A stretch of DNA of 64,000 nucleotides from Pseudomonas sp. QTF5 (GCF_000512695.2 NZ_AZRW02000018.1:43675-107674); one strand, 5' to 3'; shown: positions 51,370 through 61,020, numbered from the stretch's first letter. Numbers and translations are program-made. Notes: generated from the letters alone by a model not told the origin.

Positions 51370-52257
51370 ATGTCCCTCAAGCACTTTATCCAAATCACCA
51401 AACCGGGGATCATTTTCGGTAACGTGCTTTCTGTGGCAGGCGGATTTTTCCTGGCCTCCAAAGGGCATGTCGATCTGGCCATCTTCCTGGCCGCCATGAT
51501 CGGCACGTCCCTGGTGGTTGCATCCGGTTGCGTGTTCAACAACTGCATCGACCGCGACATCGACATCAAGATGGAACGCACCAAGAACCGCGTGCTGGTC
51601 CAGGGCTTGATCTCCCTGAAACTGGCCCTGATCTATGCGACCGTCCTGGGTGTCGCCGGCGTTGCGCTGTTGTACAAGGTGGCCAACCCGCTGGCCGCGC
51701 TGTTCGCGGTGATCGGCTTCGTGATCTACGTTGGCTTCTACAGCCTGTACCTCAAGCGCAAGTCGGTTCACGGCACGCTGGTGGGCAGTCTGTCGGGCGC
51801 CATGCCGCCGGTGATTGGCTACGTCGCAGTAAGCAACACCTTCGACATGGCCGCGCTGACCCTGCTGGTGATGTTCAGCCTGTGGCAGATGCCGCATTCC
51901 TACGCCATCGCAATCTTCCGCTTCAATGATTACCTGGCCGCATCGATTCCGGTGTTGCCGGTGAAGCGCGGGATTCAAGTGGCCAAGAAGCACATCCTGC
52001 TCTACATCCTGGCGTTCCTCGTAGCGACCTTGATGCTGACCTTCAGCGGCTACGCCGGCATGAGTTACCTCGCCGTCGCCGCGGCCATGGGCATGTACTG
52101 GCTGTACATGGCCTGGACCGGCTACAAGGCAGTGGATGACACGGTCTGGGCACGCAAGCTGTTCGTGTTCTCGATCTTCACCATTACTGCGTTGAGCGTG
52201 ATGATGTCGCTGGATTTTAAAGTGCCGAGTGAGTTGTTGCTGACGTACGCGCCTTAA
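51370..52257 (+). CDS. cyoE: Heme o synthase (protoheme farnesyltransferase) CyoE
   Basis: UbiA-family prenyltransferase (295 residues) that adds a farnesyl group to heme b to make heme o for the CyoB site. The first Asp-rich motif is [39 protein letters not shown] and [19 protein letters not shown] complete the active site. Nine membrane segments. Last gene of the operon, followed by a terminator. Confidence 0.95.
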   Translation: MSLKHFIQITKPGIIFGNVLSVAGGFFLASKGHVDLAIFLAAMIGTSLVVASGCVFNNCIDRDIDIKMERTKNRVLVQGLISLKLALIYATVLGVAGVALLYKVANPLAALFAVIGFVIYVGFYSLYLKRKSVHGTLVGSLSGAMPPVIGYVAVSNTFDMAALTLLVMFSLWQMPHSYAIAIFRFNDYLAASIPVLPVKRGIQVAKKHILLYILAFLVATLMLTFSGYAGMSYLAVAAAMGMYWLYMAWTGYKAVDDTVWARKLFVFSIFTITALSVMMSLDFKVPSELLLTYAP

Positions 52258-52275
52258 ACTTCGGATGCTGTAAAG

Positions 52276-52313
52276 AAAAGCCCCGCCTTCGAGAGAATGG
52301 CGGGGCTTTTTAT
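52276..52313 (+). terminator. Terminator of the cyo operon
   Basis: AAAAGCCCCGCC at 52276-52287 pairs with GGCGGGGCTTTT at 52299-52310, followed by TATT. Confidence 0.9.
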
Positions 52314-52341
52314 TGGGTTCTTTTTGACGGACCGTGTCGTG

Positions 52342-52366
52342 CCTATCGCGAGCAGGCTCGCGATGG
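52342..52366. repeat. Short REP-like palindrome
   Basis: ATCGCGAGCAGGCTCGCGAT is a compact palindrome related to the REP cores but lacking the CCCGCTCCCACA side; probably a degraded or third-type single REP. Confidence 0.5.
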
Positions 52367-52412
52367 CTGAGCTGCGATGTATCAGAAAAAAGTTAATAGG
52401 CGAACAGGCAAT

Positions 52413-52443
52413 AAAAATCCCCGCTCTGATGGCGGGGATTTTT
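52413..52443 (-). terminator. Terminator of the unknown 234-residue protein gene
   Basis: AAAAATCCCCGC (52413-52424) and GCGGGGATTTTT (52432-52443) around a 7-base loop; symmetrical, so it works in both directions. Confidence 0.85.
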
Positions 52444-52460
52444 ATGTTCAGCGTTTAGCG

Positions 52461-53165
52461 TTACTGCGCCGCGATGCTGTAGCCGTCGAACGCGGTTTGT
52501 TGCTGAAGCGCGATGATGATGTTCTTGCGGTTGACCGCTTGCTCAGCCCCGGCATTGTCCAGGAACGTTTCACTTTCCAGCTCCGCTTCATCGCCTTCAC
52601 CGACGAAGGTGAAACCCAGGAATTCCAGCGCTTCACGGTCAACATTCAGACGCGAGCGCGGGGTGCGCAGGGGCAGGGTGACGCTGGTGCCGTCCTTGCT
52701 GATGGTGAACACTTCGACTTCTTTCTTGGCGCGAGCCGCCTTGCTCTTGCTGCTGCTCGGGTTGCTGATGGCCTGGTGAGTCTGGTTCAGTACCTTCAAT
52801 GCCAGGCCATAGACGATTTCCTGAAACGCCGGGTCGTCCTTGAAGCTGGACAGAATGCGGCTGATCGGGAATTTGCTGCTCAGGTCTTCCAGAGCGGCAA
52901 TGTCGGACGCTTCGGCGTCTTTCAGTTGCTTGAGTTCGCCCATCAATTCGTAGGCTTTATCGTCATCGAAGCTGTCATGAGCCTGGCGAATCGCGGTGCG
53001 CAACTCGCGGATCTGGTCGCTTTCCCGGGTGGATTGAAAAGCGTCCAGAACCATCTCGCTGATGGTCTTGGCTTGAGGCACATGCTGTGAAAGATTGATG
53101 GAGTTTTCGTATTCCGCTTTGGATGACAAGGTGACTACGGATTCAGCGGTATTGGAATCGGACAT
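52461..53165 (-). CDS. Unknown protein, 234 residues
   Basis: I do not recognise a family. The N-terminal 110 residues are acidic and helical (IRELRTAIRQAHDSFDDDKAYELMGELKQLKD), the middle has a short basic, Ser-rich hinge (SNPSSSKSKAARAKKEVEVF) and the C-terminal 80 residues look like a compact alpha/beta domain (TSVTLPLRTPRSRLNVDREA, KNIIIALQQQTAF). No signal peptide or membrane segment. The acidic helix, basic linker, small domain layout recalls nucleoid or phage-type regulators but this is only layout. Single gene with its own terminator, upstream of which lies the two-component operon on the same strand. GC and codon use are ordinary. Confidence 0.7.
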   Translation of the reverse strand: MSDSNTAESVVTLSSKAEYENSINLSQHVPQAKTISEMVLDAFQSTRESDQIRELRTAIRQAHDSFDDDKAYELMGELKQLKDAEASDIAALEDLSSKFPISRILSSFKDDPAFQEIVYGLALKVLNQTHQAISNPSSSKSKAARAKKEVEVFTISKDGTSVTLPLRTPRSRLNVDREALEFLGFTFVGEGDEAELESETFLDNAGAEQAVNRKNIIIALQQQTAFDGYSIAAQ

Positions 53166-53303
53166 TGAAATTTCACTACTTCTTTTAACTTGGATTGAGG
53201 CGAGAAAGCACGAGGCTTTTTCAGGCCGCCTAATCTATTGGAGCGAGGCTGCGTTGTCACGGATGAACAGGCGGCTGGTCAGCATTTTTGCCAGCGCTAT
53301 CGA

Positions 53304-54830
53304 CTATTGGCCCATCGAATTTATATTCATCGAGCGAACCACACATTGTTCCGCCGTTTGCTCATCCACCGGCAAGGAGAAGCGAAAGGTTGCACCGCGT
53401 CCGGGCATATCGAGCAATTCGATCTCTCGACCGTGCAACTGCAGGATCCGGTGCACGATCCGCAGCCCCAGCCCGCCATCACGCCGTGCGCCGCCAATGT
53501 TGAACGGGCGCAGGAACAGACCTTCACGCAATGGGGAGGCTATGCCGGGGCCGGTGTCGCTGACGGTCACTTCGATAAAAGACCCTTGAGGGCGAAGACT
53601 GAGTTCGATTTCTCCACCCTGAGGGGTATGGCGCAGGGCGTTGTCGAACAGGTTGGTCAGCACCCGTTCGATCAACCCCAGGTCGGCGCAAGCCACGGCG
53701 ACATTGGGGGCGAAGGTGGCCTTGAGTTCGATCTGGCGTGCTTCGGCGGTGAGCTCGAATTTCTGAAAGATATCCTGCACCAGATCGGTCAGGGAGAAGC
53801 GCTCCAGCACCGGTTGCACGAAACCGTGTTCCAGCCGTACCAGTTCCAGCAACGATTGCGCCAGGCCGCCGACCTTGCGGCTTTGATCCAGAGCGATCCC
53901 CAGGTAGCGGCGGCGGTCGGCGGGGGATAACGTGCTGTCCTTGAGTGACAGGGTTTCCAGGTAACCGTGCAGCGAGGCCAGCGGTGTGCGCAGGTCGTGG
54001 GAGATGTTCGCCACCAGTTCGCGACGCTCCTGATCCTGACGGGTCAGCGAGCGCCATTGTTCGCCGAGGCGTACTTGCATCTGCCGGAAGGCGGCGTCGA
54101 GTATGGCGATTTCATCGTGGCTGGCGGCTTTTTCTACCGGTTCTGGCTCGGGCGAGGCGGGCGGAGCAGACGGAACCCCATTGATATCGAACTGACTGAC
54201 TTTTTCGGTCAAACGACGCAATGGTCGGGTGATCAGGGCAAATGCCGTGAGGCCGGCAATCAGGCACAGCAACGCCACCAGCCCAATGGACAACAACGCG
54301 GTATTGAGCGCCGCGCTGGTGGCGCCGCGTTCGGCGAAGCGGTCGTGCTCTTCGCTGAGCAACACCACATACAGGTAACCGACCGGCTGACCATTGACCT
54401 GCAATGGCGAAGCGCTGAACACCTTGCTGCCATCGACGCTGCGCGGATCGTCGCCGAGAATCGGCAGGGCCTCGCCTTTGAGCAAACGCTGGATCGGCGC
54501 CAGATCGACCCGCTCCCGGCGTATCCGCCCCTCGGGCGCGGCGCTGCCGATAATCCGGCCTCCGGTGTCCAGCAGATAGACCTCCACACTCGGGTTGACC
54601 AGCATCAGCTGGCTGAACAACTCGCGCACGGCATTGGGCATCGGACCATTGCGGTCCATCAGCACGGTGTCGTGGGCAATGTGTTGCGCCAGATCCCGCG
54701 ACAATCCTTGCACCACTTCCAGTTCATGCATGTGGTTGGAGCGCACCTGCATCCATGCCGAGGTGCCGCAGCACACCAGCAACAATACGGCGAACACCAG
54801 GGACAGGCGTTGGGTCAGGGTCAACCTCAT
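53304..54830 (-). CDS. Sensor histidine kinase of the methionine sulfoxide repair locus
   Basis: 508-residue membrane kinase: membrane segment 10-26, periplasmic sensor domain about 30-175, second segment 178-200, HAMP (ITRPLRRLTEKVSQ) with a Pro-rich insertion (SAPPASPEPEPVEK), HisKA with His278 (ANISHDLRTPLASLHG) and HATPase (NLFDNALRHTPQGG, VSDTGPGI, GLGLRIV). ATG 54830 overlaps the response regulator stop in ATGA, with GGAGAG upstream. The pair is divergent from msrB-dipZ-msrA, so oxidised periplasmic methionine or an oxidant such as hypochlorite is the probable signal; this is inferred from position. Confidence 0.9.
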   Translation of the reverse strand: MRLTLTQRLSLVFAVLLLVCCGTSAWMQVRSNHMHELEVVQGLSRDLAQHIAHDTVLMDRNGPMPNAVRELFSQLMLVNPSVEVYLLDTGGRIIGSAAPEGRIRRERVDLAPIQRLLKGEALPILGDDPRSVDGSKVFSASPLQVNGQPVGYLYVVLLSEEHDRFAERGATSAALNTALLSIGLVALLCLIAGLTAFALITRPLRRLTEKVSQFDINGVPSAPPASPEPEPVEKAASHDEIAILDAAFRQMQVRLGEQWRSLTRQDQERRELVANISHDLRTPLASLHGYLETLSLKDSTLSPADRRRYLGIALDQSRKVGGLAQSLLELVRLEHGFVQPVLERFSLTDLVQDIFQKFELTAEARQIELKATFAPNVAVACADLGLIERVLTNLFDNALRHTPQGGEIELSLRPQGSFIEVTVSDTGPGIASPLREGLFLRPFNIGGARRDGGLGLRIVHRILQLHGREIELLDMPGRGATFRFSLPVDEQTAEQCVVRSMNINSMGQ

Positions 54831-55543
54831 GGCTGCTCTCCGCTCGTGGCGAATTTGTAGCCACGACCCCACACGGTGAGGATTCGCGCCGGTTGCGCCG
54901 GATCGGCCTCGATCTTGGCCCGCAGGCGGTTGATGTGGGTGTTGACCGTGTGCTCGTAACCTTCATGGCTGTAGCCCCACACCGCGTTGAGCAGGTCCAT
55001 GCGCGAGAAAACCTTGCCGGGCTGGCGGACAAAGAAGTACAGCAGGTCGAACTCCCGCGGCGTGAGGTCAAGACGCCGACCATCGAGAGATACTTCACGG
55101 GTGATCGGGTCGATGGACAGGCCATCGCTGATCAGGCTGCCTGCGTCCATTTTCAGGTTACGGGCCATGGCGTCGACCCGTCGCAGCAATGCCTTGACCC
55201 GCGCAACCAGCTCTAGAATGGAAAAGGGTTTGGCCAGGTAATCATCGGCCCCGAGTTCCAGCCCCAGAATTCGATGGACTTCGCTGGAGCGCGCACTGGT
55301 GATGATGATCGGTGTGTAGCGGGCCATGGCCCGGGCGCGGCGGCAGATTTCCAGGCCGTCGACGCCGGGCAACATCAGGTCGAGGATCAGTGCATCCCAG
55401 CTTCCTTGCTGCAGCAGTCGCATGCCCTCATCGCCGTCGGCGCAGTGCACCACCTCGAACTGCTCATCGCGCAGATGCAGGCAGATCAGATCGGCGATAT
55501 GCAGGTCGTCCTCGACCACCAGGACGCGTTTGGTCTGTTCCAT
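54827..55543 (-). CDS. OmpR-family response regulator
   Basis: 238-residue regulator: receiver domain with acidic pocket VVEDD and phosphorylated D55 (LILDLMLPG), Lys in the LAKPFS motif near 105, and an OmpR/PhoB winged helix (REFDLLYFFVRQPGKVFSR, HTVNTHINRLRAKIE, TVWGRGYKF). The start at 55543 (MEQTKRVLVVEDD) is preferred to a longer frame. It overlaps the kinase gene. The 153-base divergent gap to msrB holds an inverted repeat that may be its binding site. Confidence 0.92.
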   Translation of the reverse strand: MEQTKRVLVVEDDLHIADLICLHLRDEQFEVVHCADGDEGMRLLQQGSWDALILDLMLPGVDGLEICRRARAMARYTPIIITSARSSEVHRILGLELGADDYLAKPFSILELVARVKALLRRVDAMARNLKMDAGSLISDGLSIDPITREVSLDGRRLDLTPREFDLLYFFVRQPGKVFSRMDLLNAVWGYSHEGYEHTVNTHINRLRAKIEADPAQPARILTVWGRGYKFATSGEQP

Positions 55544-55603
55544 GGAGCTCAATCCTTTGTGACGCAATGAACACATTGTGCGGGTTTTCCTGAGGTTGAG
55601 TTA

Positions 55604-55628
55604 TCACGAATTATTTAACTCCTCGTGA
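55604..55628. promoter_or_regulatory. Inverted repeat in the divergent regulator-msrB gap
   Basis: TCACGA (55604-55609) and TCGTGA (55623-55628) with a 13-base AT-rich spacer, in the shared upstream region. OmpR-type regulators usually prefer direct repeats, so assignment is tentative. Confidence 0.35.
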
Positions 55629-55696
55629 GGATTTGGCGATCAACTCAAGCCTAGGCTGTGTTCCATGCAAGGCACCTGGAATTTTGGAGAAGGCCC

Positions 55697-56212
55697 ATGT
55701 TTTCACGGCGACAGTTTCTTGTAGCGAGCGGCGGGCTGGGGGCTGCAGCCCTGGTGATCGGTGTATTGCCAAAATTTTCCACAAGCACCGCGCTGATCGA
55801 TGAGGCTCGCGCGGCAGAGGTTTTCGAGGTGACCCACAGCGACAGCGAATGGCGCACCCTGCTCAGCGCCGAGCAGTACGAGATCCTGCGCGAAGAGGGC
55901 ACCGAACGGGCCTACAGCAGCCCGCTGAACAACGAGCACCGCAAGGGTACTTTTGCCTGCGCCGGTTGTGATCTGCCGTTGTTTTCTTCCGACACCAAGT
56001 TCGACAGCCGCACTGGATGGCCAAGCTTCTGGGCTTCACTCGACAACGCTGTGGCCACTCGTCAGGACCGCACCTTCGGCATGCTGCGCGAAGAGGTCCA
56101 CTGCCGTCGTTGCGGTGGTCATCTGGGCCATGTCTTCGAGGACGGGCCGAAGCCCACCGGTCTGCGCTACTGCATGAATGGTCTGGCGCTGACCTTCAAG
56201 CCACAGGCGTAA
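55697..56212 (+). CDS. msrB: Exported (Tat-type) peptide-methionine (R)-S-oxide reductase MsrB
   Basis: 171-residue MsrB with an N-terminal twin-arginine signal (FSRRQFLVASGGLGAAALV), so it should be exported folded to the periplasm. Catalytic Cys159 in RYCMNG; zinc cysteines in CAGC and CRRCGG; TGWPSFW and HLGHVFEDGPKPTGLR are typical. ATG 55697 with GGAGAAGG upstream; an earlier in-frame start would hide the signal. First gene of msrB-dipZ-msrA. It reduces the R form of methionine sulfoxide; the msrA product covers the S form. Confidence 0.92.
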   Translation: MFSRRQFLVASGGLGAAALVIGVLPKFSTSTALIDEARAAEVFEVTHSDSEWRTLLSAEQYEILREEGTERAYSSPLNNEHRKGTFACAGCDLPLFSSDTKFDSRTGWPSFWASLDNAVATRQDRTFGMLREEVHCRRCGGHLGHVFEDGPKPTGLRYCMNGLALTFKPQA

Positions 56213-56255
56213 TCCATGGGCACTTCCTTTCATTCACTTCACGCAGGTCGACGTT

Positions 56256-58043
56256 ATGTGGCTTCTGGTCCTCGCTTATCTCGGTGGTGTGCTGACGATC
56301 GTCAGCCCGTGCATTCTGCCGGTATTGCCCTTTGTCTTCGCTCGAACCGGGCAGCCATTTATGAAGAGTGGCTTGCCGCTACTGGCGGGGATGGCGCTGA
56401 CCTTCGCGCTCGTCGCCTCGTTGGCGGCGGTGGGCGGCGGTTGGGTGGTGCAAGTCAATCAGTACGGTCGCTGGCTCGCGTTGCTGTTCGTTGCACTGTT
56501 CGGGCTGACGCTGTTGCTGCCTCGGTTGGCCGAGCGCCTGACGCGTCCACTGGTGGCTGCCGGCGGTCGGCTGTCGGAAGCCGCGGCTGCCGATACCCGG
56601 CCGCGTCCCGGCGCTTCGTTGCTGATCGGTGTCGCCACGGGATTGCTCTGGGCGCCCTGCGCCGGGCCGATTCTGGGCCTGCTATTGACTGGCGCGGCGC
56701 TGCAAGGGGCAAATATCGCCACGACCCTGTTGCTACTGGCTTACGCGGCCGGTGCCGCCACCTCTCTCGCCGCGGCGTTGCTGCTGGGCGGTAAAGTCTT
56801 CGCCGCGATGAAGCGCTCGATAGGTGCAGGCGAGTGGCTGCGTCGAGGCTTGGGGGGCGCGATGCTGGCCGGTGTAGTGGCGATCGCCTTGGGGCTGGAT
56901 ACCGGGATTCTGGCGCGGGTCTCGACGGCATCCACCGGCGGTATCGAGCAAGCGCTGGTAAGCCGATTGGCCGGTCAGTTGCCGACCGACAGTGGGGCGA
57001 TGATGTCGCAGATTCCACAGGACGGCGATCAACCCGCCGACAGGATGAAAATGACCGCCAAGATACCGGGCGAACTGCCGATTGAAGGCAACCTTCCATC
57101 GCTGGACGGCGCTGTGCAATGGCTCAATTCACCCCCTCTCACCGCCCAGGCCTTGAAGGGCAAGGTTGTACTGGTGGATTTCTGGACTTACTCCTGTATC
57201 AACTGCCTGCGCACCCTGCCGTATGTGAAGGCTTGGGCCGAGAAGTATCGCGATCAGGGCTTGGTGGTGATCGGCGTTCATACGCCCGAGTTTGCCTTCG
57301 AGCGGGATGTAGGCAACGTCACCAAAGCCATGAAGGACCTGGGCATCACCTATCCGGTGGCAATCGATAACGACTATAAGGTCTGGCGTGCTTTCAACAA
57401 CCAATACTGGCCAGCCCACTATTTTGCCGATGCTCAGGGGCGCATTCGTTATCACCACTTTGGTGAAGGTAAGTACGCCGAATCGGAGCGAGTGATTCAG
57501 CAACTGCTGCGTGAGGCGGGCGCCGCGAAGGTCGCGGACGGGCTGATCAATGCTCGTGCCGAGGGGGTTCAGCTCGCCCCGGACATGAGTGAAGTGCAAT
57601 CGCCCGAAACCTATCTCGGTTACGAGCGGGCGGAGCACTTCGTCCCTGAAACCGGTCTGGTGCCGGACAAAATGAAAGCCTATAGCCCACCGTCGCAATT
57701 GGCCCTCAATGACTGGAGTCTGGGGGGGCAATGGACTGTCGGTCCGGAGCGTGCTGTCTCAAGCGCATCGGCCAGTCGTATCGTCTACCGCTTCCACGCT
57801 CGCGATCTGCACTTGGTATTGGGCCCCGGCGCCGACGGTAAACCGGTGCGTTTCAAAGTGTTGATTGACGGCAAGCCCCCAGTTGATGCTCACGGTGTCG
57901 ATGTGGCGCCCGATGGCAGCGGCAGCGTCACCGAGCAGCGGTTATATCAACTGGTACGCCAGACCGCAGGCGTAAAGGACCGGACATTCAGCATTGAATT
58001 TCTCGATCCCGGTGTGTCGGCGTATGCATTTACGTTTGGTTGA
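56256..58043 (+). CDS. DipZ-like CcdA-thioredoxin fusion protein
   Basis: 595-residue membrane reductant carrier. N-terminal CcdA/DsbD-like part (six or so membrane segments, Cys19 in SPCILPVLP and Cys135 in WAPCAGPIL), then a periplasmic thioredoxin-like domain (about 280-425) with C314-I-N-C317 (WTYSCINCLR), then a C-terminal domain of about 130 residues with carbohydrate-binding-like beta character. Layout matches DipZ. Expected job: move electrons from cytoplasmic thioredoxin to the exported Msr enzymes on both sides of it. Confidence 0.88.
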   Translation: MWLLVLAYLGGVLTIVSPCILPVLPFVFARTGQPFMKSGLPLLAGMALTFALVASLAAVGGGWVVQVNQYGRWLALLFVALFGLTLLLPRLAERLTRPLVAAGGRLSEAAAADTRPRPGASLLIGVATGLLWAPCAGPILGLLLTGAALQGANIATTLLLLAYAAGAATSLAAALLLGGKVFAAMKRSIGAGEWLRRGLGGAMLAGVVAIALGLDTGILARVSTASTGGIEQALVSRLAGQLPTDSGAMMSQIPQDGDQPADRMKMTAKIPGELPIEGNLPSLDGAVQWLNSPPLTAQALKGKVVLVDFWTYSCINCLRTLPYVKAWAEKYRDQGLVVIGVHTPEFAFERDVGNVTKAMKDLGITYPVAIDNDYKVWRAFNNQYWPAHYFADAQGRIRYHHFGEGKYAESERVIQQLLREAGAAKVADGLINARAEGVQLAPDMSEVQSPETYLGYERAEHFVPETGLVPDKMKAYSPPSQLALNDWSLGGQWTVGPERAVSSASASRIVYRFHARDLHLVLGPGADGKPVRFKVLIDGKPPVDAHGVDVAPDGSGSVTEQRLYQLVRQTAGVKDRTFSIEFLDPGVSAYAFTFG

Positions 58044-58070
58044 TAGCCCCATTCATTCAGGAGACAGCCC

Positions 58071-58778
58071 ATGAAAACCTTATTCAATTGGCGTCGCACC
58101 CTGCTGGGACTGGCTGCTGCCAGCATTATCGGTCAATGCGCAGCGTTCTCCTTCGGAGGCGCCGAAGAGGCGGTCATCATTCCACCACCAACGCTCGACG
58201 AAAACACTCAAGCGCACAGTGAGACGGCGGTTTTTGCCGGCGGTTGCTTCTGGGGCGTCCAAGGGGTATTTCAACACGTCAAAGGGGTGAAAAACGCCGT
58301 CTCCGGTTACGCTGGCGGCGCCGCTGACACCGCTCAATATGAGCGGGTCAGCAATGGTGATACCGGTCATGCAGAGGCCGTCGAAGTCACCTTCGATCCC
58401 GCTCAAGTCAGTTATGGCAGCCTGCTGCAGATCTACTTCTCGGTGGCCCACAACCCCACCGAACTCAACCGCCAGGGGCCGGACCGCGGCACCCAGTATC
58501 GGTCGGCGCTTTTCCTGAAAAGCGCTGAACAGCAACGCGTCGCCCAGGCCTATATCACCCAGCTCGACGCCGCCCATTCGTTCAACAAACCCATCGTCAC
58601 CAAACTGGAAACCTACAACGGTTTCTACCCGGCAGAGGAGGAGCATCAGGACTTCCTGACCGAGCACCCGACCTACCCTTACGTTGTGATCAATGATCTT
58701 CCGAAGGTGGCACAGTTGAAGCAGCTATATCCGGATCGGTATCAGGAGAAGCCGGTGTTGGTGAAAACGGGCTTCTAA
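58071..58778 (+). CDS. msrA: Exported peptide-methionine (S)-S-oxide reductase MsrA
   Basis: 235-residue MsrA with an N-terminal export signal (NWRRTLLGLAAASII; the RR-T-L-L pattern may be Tat-like). Catalytic Cys59 in AGGCFWG; NGDTGHAEAVEV, RGTQYRSALF and YPAEEEHQDF are the usual substrate-site segments. No cysteine follows Cys59, so there is no resolving Cys, implying direct reduction by a thioredoxin-like partner, presumably the DipZ domain. Third gene of the unit, 27 bases after dipZ. A housekeeping cytoplasmic MsrA would be encoded elsewhere. Confidence 0.92.
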   Translation: MKTLFNWRRTLLGLAAASIIGQCAAFSFGGAEEAVIIPPPTLDENTQAHSETAVFAGGCFWGVQGVFQHVKGVKNAVSGYAGGAADTAQYERVSNGDTGHAEAVEVTFDPAQVSYGSLLQIYFSVAHNPTELNRQGPDRGTQYRSALFLKSAEQQRVAQAYITQLDAAHSFNKPIVTKLETYNGFYPAEEEHQDFLTEHPTYPYVVINDLPKVAQLKQLYPDRYQEKPVLVKTGF

Positions 58779-58836
58779 GCAAACAGCTCAGACGAAGGCC
58801 TCGGGCAGGATCATGATGAACTTGTCATCGCCCTGG

Positions 58837-59742
58837 CTATGGCTTGCCCCACCTTTGCAGTGCAAAGTCGACGAAGCTGCGCAATTTCGGCAAACGGTAG
58901 CGGTCTTGGGCGTACACAAGGTTCATCGGCCGACTCGGCAGTTGGTAGTCCTGCATCAAGGCCACCAGTTTTCCGTCCTGCAGGTCCTGCTCCACCAACG
59001 CATCTGGCACCATTACGATGCCCATACCGGTTCGCGCCGCTTGATGCAGTCCCGCCGAGCTGTTGATCAGCATCGGTCCGCTGACCGCCACCATGACTTC
59101 GCCTTCAGGTCCTCTCAGGCGCCATTGTTTGGCTACCGAGTGCCAGTCATCTCCGGCCGGGTAGGCGAAGGCCAGGCAGTCATGGTGTTGCAGGTCGGTG
59201 GGTTTTTCTGGTGTGCCTCGACGCTCCAGATAGTCCTTCGAAGCGCACAGGGTCATTGTGTAGTCCATGAGCGGGCGGGCGATCATGTTGGACATCTCGG
59301 TAGTGCCCAAGCGAATCGCTACATCGAAACCGTTGTCGAGCAGATCCAGGCGCTGGTTGGTCAAAACGACGTCGAGTTTGACCTGCGGACAACACAGGGC
59401 GAATTCGCTCAAGGCCGGCGCCAGTCGTTCGGTGCCGAAGGTCAGTGGTGCGGTGATGCGCAGGGTGCCGCTCGGCTCGTCGAGGGTCTGTTCGGCCAGG
59501 CGTTCGGAATCGGCCACCAGCCCCAATACCTCGAGACAACGTTGATAGTACGCCGTGCCGAATTCCGTCAGCCGCTGGCGTCGTGTCGTACGGTTGAGCA
59601 GGCGCACACCCAGACGTTGCTCCAGGGCTCGAAGATGATTACCGACCATGGTTGTGGACATTTCGCACTGCAAAGCGGCGGCGGTCATGCTGCCGGCTTC
59701 CACCACTCTTACGTAAACGGTCATTGCCAGGAACAAGTCCAT
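58837..59742 (-). CDS. LysR-type transcriptional regulator
   Basis: 301-residue regulator: N-terminal winged helix (YVRVVEAGSMTAAALQCEMS, TTMVGNHLRALEQRLGVRLL) and CrgA-like effector domain (LRITAPLTFGTERLAPALS, GFDVAIRLGTTEMSNM, GLHQAARTGMGIVMVP). ATG 59742 is preferred over TTG 59748. It diverges from the aminotransferase gene 59845 with a 102-base gap, so that gene is the likely target. Ligand unknown. Confidence 0.88.
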   Translation of the reverse strand: MDLFLAMTVYVRVVEAGSMTAAALQCEMSTTMVGNHLRALEQRLGVRLLNRTTRRQRLTEFGTAYYQRCLEVLGLVADSERLAEQTLDEPSGTLRITAPLTFGTERLAPALSEFALCCPQVKLDVVLTNQRLDLLDNGFDVAIRLGTTEMSNMIARPLMDYTMTLCASKDYLERRGTPEKPTDLQHHDCLAFAYPAGDDWHSVAKQWRLRGPEGEVMVAVSGPMLINSSAGLHQAARTGMGIVMVPDALVEQDLQDGKLVALMQDYQLPSRPMNLVYAQDRYRLPKLRSFVDFALQRWGKP

Positions 59743-59844
59743 TATCAAGCTCAGCTTTAAAATGATTGAAGTGTTGCAGTATTTATCCAGTTCAGGTGGC
59801 TAACCATACTGTAAAAACACCGACTATTAATGGAGTTTGATGTC

Positions 59845-61020
59845 ATGACTGCCGCCTGCCTGATGAGCACCTACCAACCCTTGGCCCTGAGTTTCAGCAA
59901 AGGTCTGGGCACGCGCCTGTGGGATCAGGCCGGTCGTGAATACCTGGACGCGGTGGCAGGTGTAGCGGTGACCAACGTCGGCCACTCACATCCGCGAATT
60001 GTGTCGGCCATTAGCGAACAAGCCGGGCTACTGTTGCACACCTCGAATCTGTACAGCATCGACTGGCAACAGCGGTTAGCGCAGAAATTGGTTTGGCTGT
60101 CGGGCATGGAGCGGGCGTTCTTCAACAACTCTGGTGCCGAAGCCAACGAAACCGCGTTGAAACTCACGCGGCTTTACGGCTGGCATAAAGGCATCGAGCG
60201 GCCGTTGGTAGTGGTCATGGAAAACGCCTTTCACGGTCGTACTCTTGGCACCTTGTCCGCCAGCGACGGCCCGGCAGTGCGCCTGGGGTTTAACGAATTG
60301 CCGGGGGATTTCGTTAAAGTGCCGTTTGGCGACCTCGCGGCGCTGGAGGCGGTGCAACACGCCCACGGTCCGCGCATCGTGGCGATTCTGATGGAGCCGA
60401 TTCAGGGTGAAAGCGGTGTGCAAGTGGCGCCGTCCGGTTATCTCAAAGCGGTTCGTGAACTGTGCAACCGCCGCGCCTGGCTGCTGATGCTCGACGAGAT
60501 CCAGACCGGCATCGGCCGCACCGGTCAGTGGTTTGCGTTCCAGCATGAAGGCATCATCCCGGACGTCATGACCCTGGCCAAAGGCCTGGGCAATGGAATT
60601 CCAATTGGTGCCTGCCTGGCCCGGGGCAGAGCTGCCGACCTGTTCACCCCTGGCAGCCACGGCAGCACGTTCGGTGGCAATCCGCTGGCGTGCCGGGTGG
60701 GTTACACCGTGCTGGAGATCATCGAGGAACAAGGCCTGCTGGAAAACGCCAAACTTCAGGGGGAACGTCTGCTCGCCAGATTACGCATCGAACTGGCTGG
60801 CAATCCGAACGTCCTGGCGATCCGTGGCCAGGGCTTGATGATCGGCATCGAACTCGCCCAACCGATCCGTGACTTGACACTGATTGCCGCACGCGATCAC
60901 GGCTTGCTGATCAACGTGACACGGAGCAAGACCATTCGCCTGTTGCCGCCGCTAACGATCGATGAGCGGGAAGTGGAGATGATTGTCAGAGGGGTGGTGC
61001 GGGCGGTGAGTGCGGCCTGA
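59845..61020 (+). CDS. Class-III aminotransferase (acetylornithine aminotransferase-like)
   Basis: 391-residue PLP-dependent aminotransferase of the ArgD group. Signs: [68 protein letters not shown], the PLP lysine in [14 protein letters not shown] and [12 protein letters not shown]. These match acetylornithine or succinylornithine aminotransferases, but several paralogues exist in Pseudomonas, so the substrate is uncertain. ATG 59845 with GGAG 59832-59835. Divergent from a LysR regulator that probably controls it; no other arginine gene is near. Confidence 0.85.
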   Translation: MTAACLMSTYQPLALSFSKGLGTRLWDQAGREYLDAVAGVAVTNVGHSHPRIVSAISEQAGLLLHTSNLYSIDWQQRLAQKLVWLSGMERAFFNNSGAEANETALKLTRLYGWHKGIERPLVVVMENAFHGRTLGTLSASDGPAVRLGFNELPGDFVKVPFGDLAALEAVQHAHGPRIVAILMEPIQGESGVQVAPSGYLKAVRELCNRRAWLLMLDEIQTGIGRTGQWFAFQHEGIIPDVMTLAKGLGNGIPIGACLARGRAADLFTPGSHGSTFGGNPLACRVGYTVLEIIEEQGLLENAKLQGERLLARLRIELAGNPNVLAIRGQGLMIGIELAQPIRDLTLIAARDHGLLINVTRSKTIRLLPPLTIDEREVEMIVRGVVRAVSAA

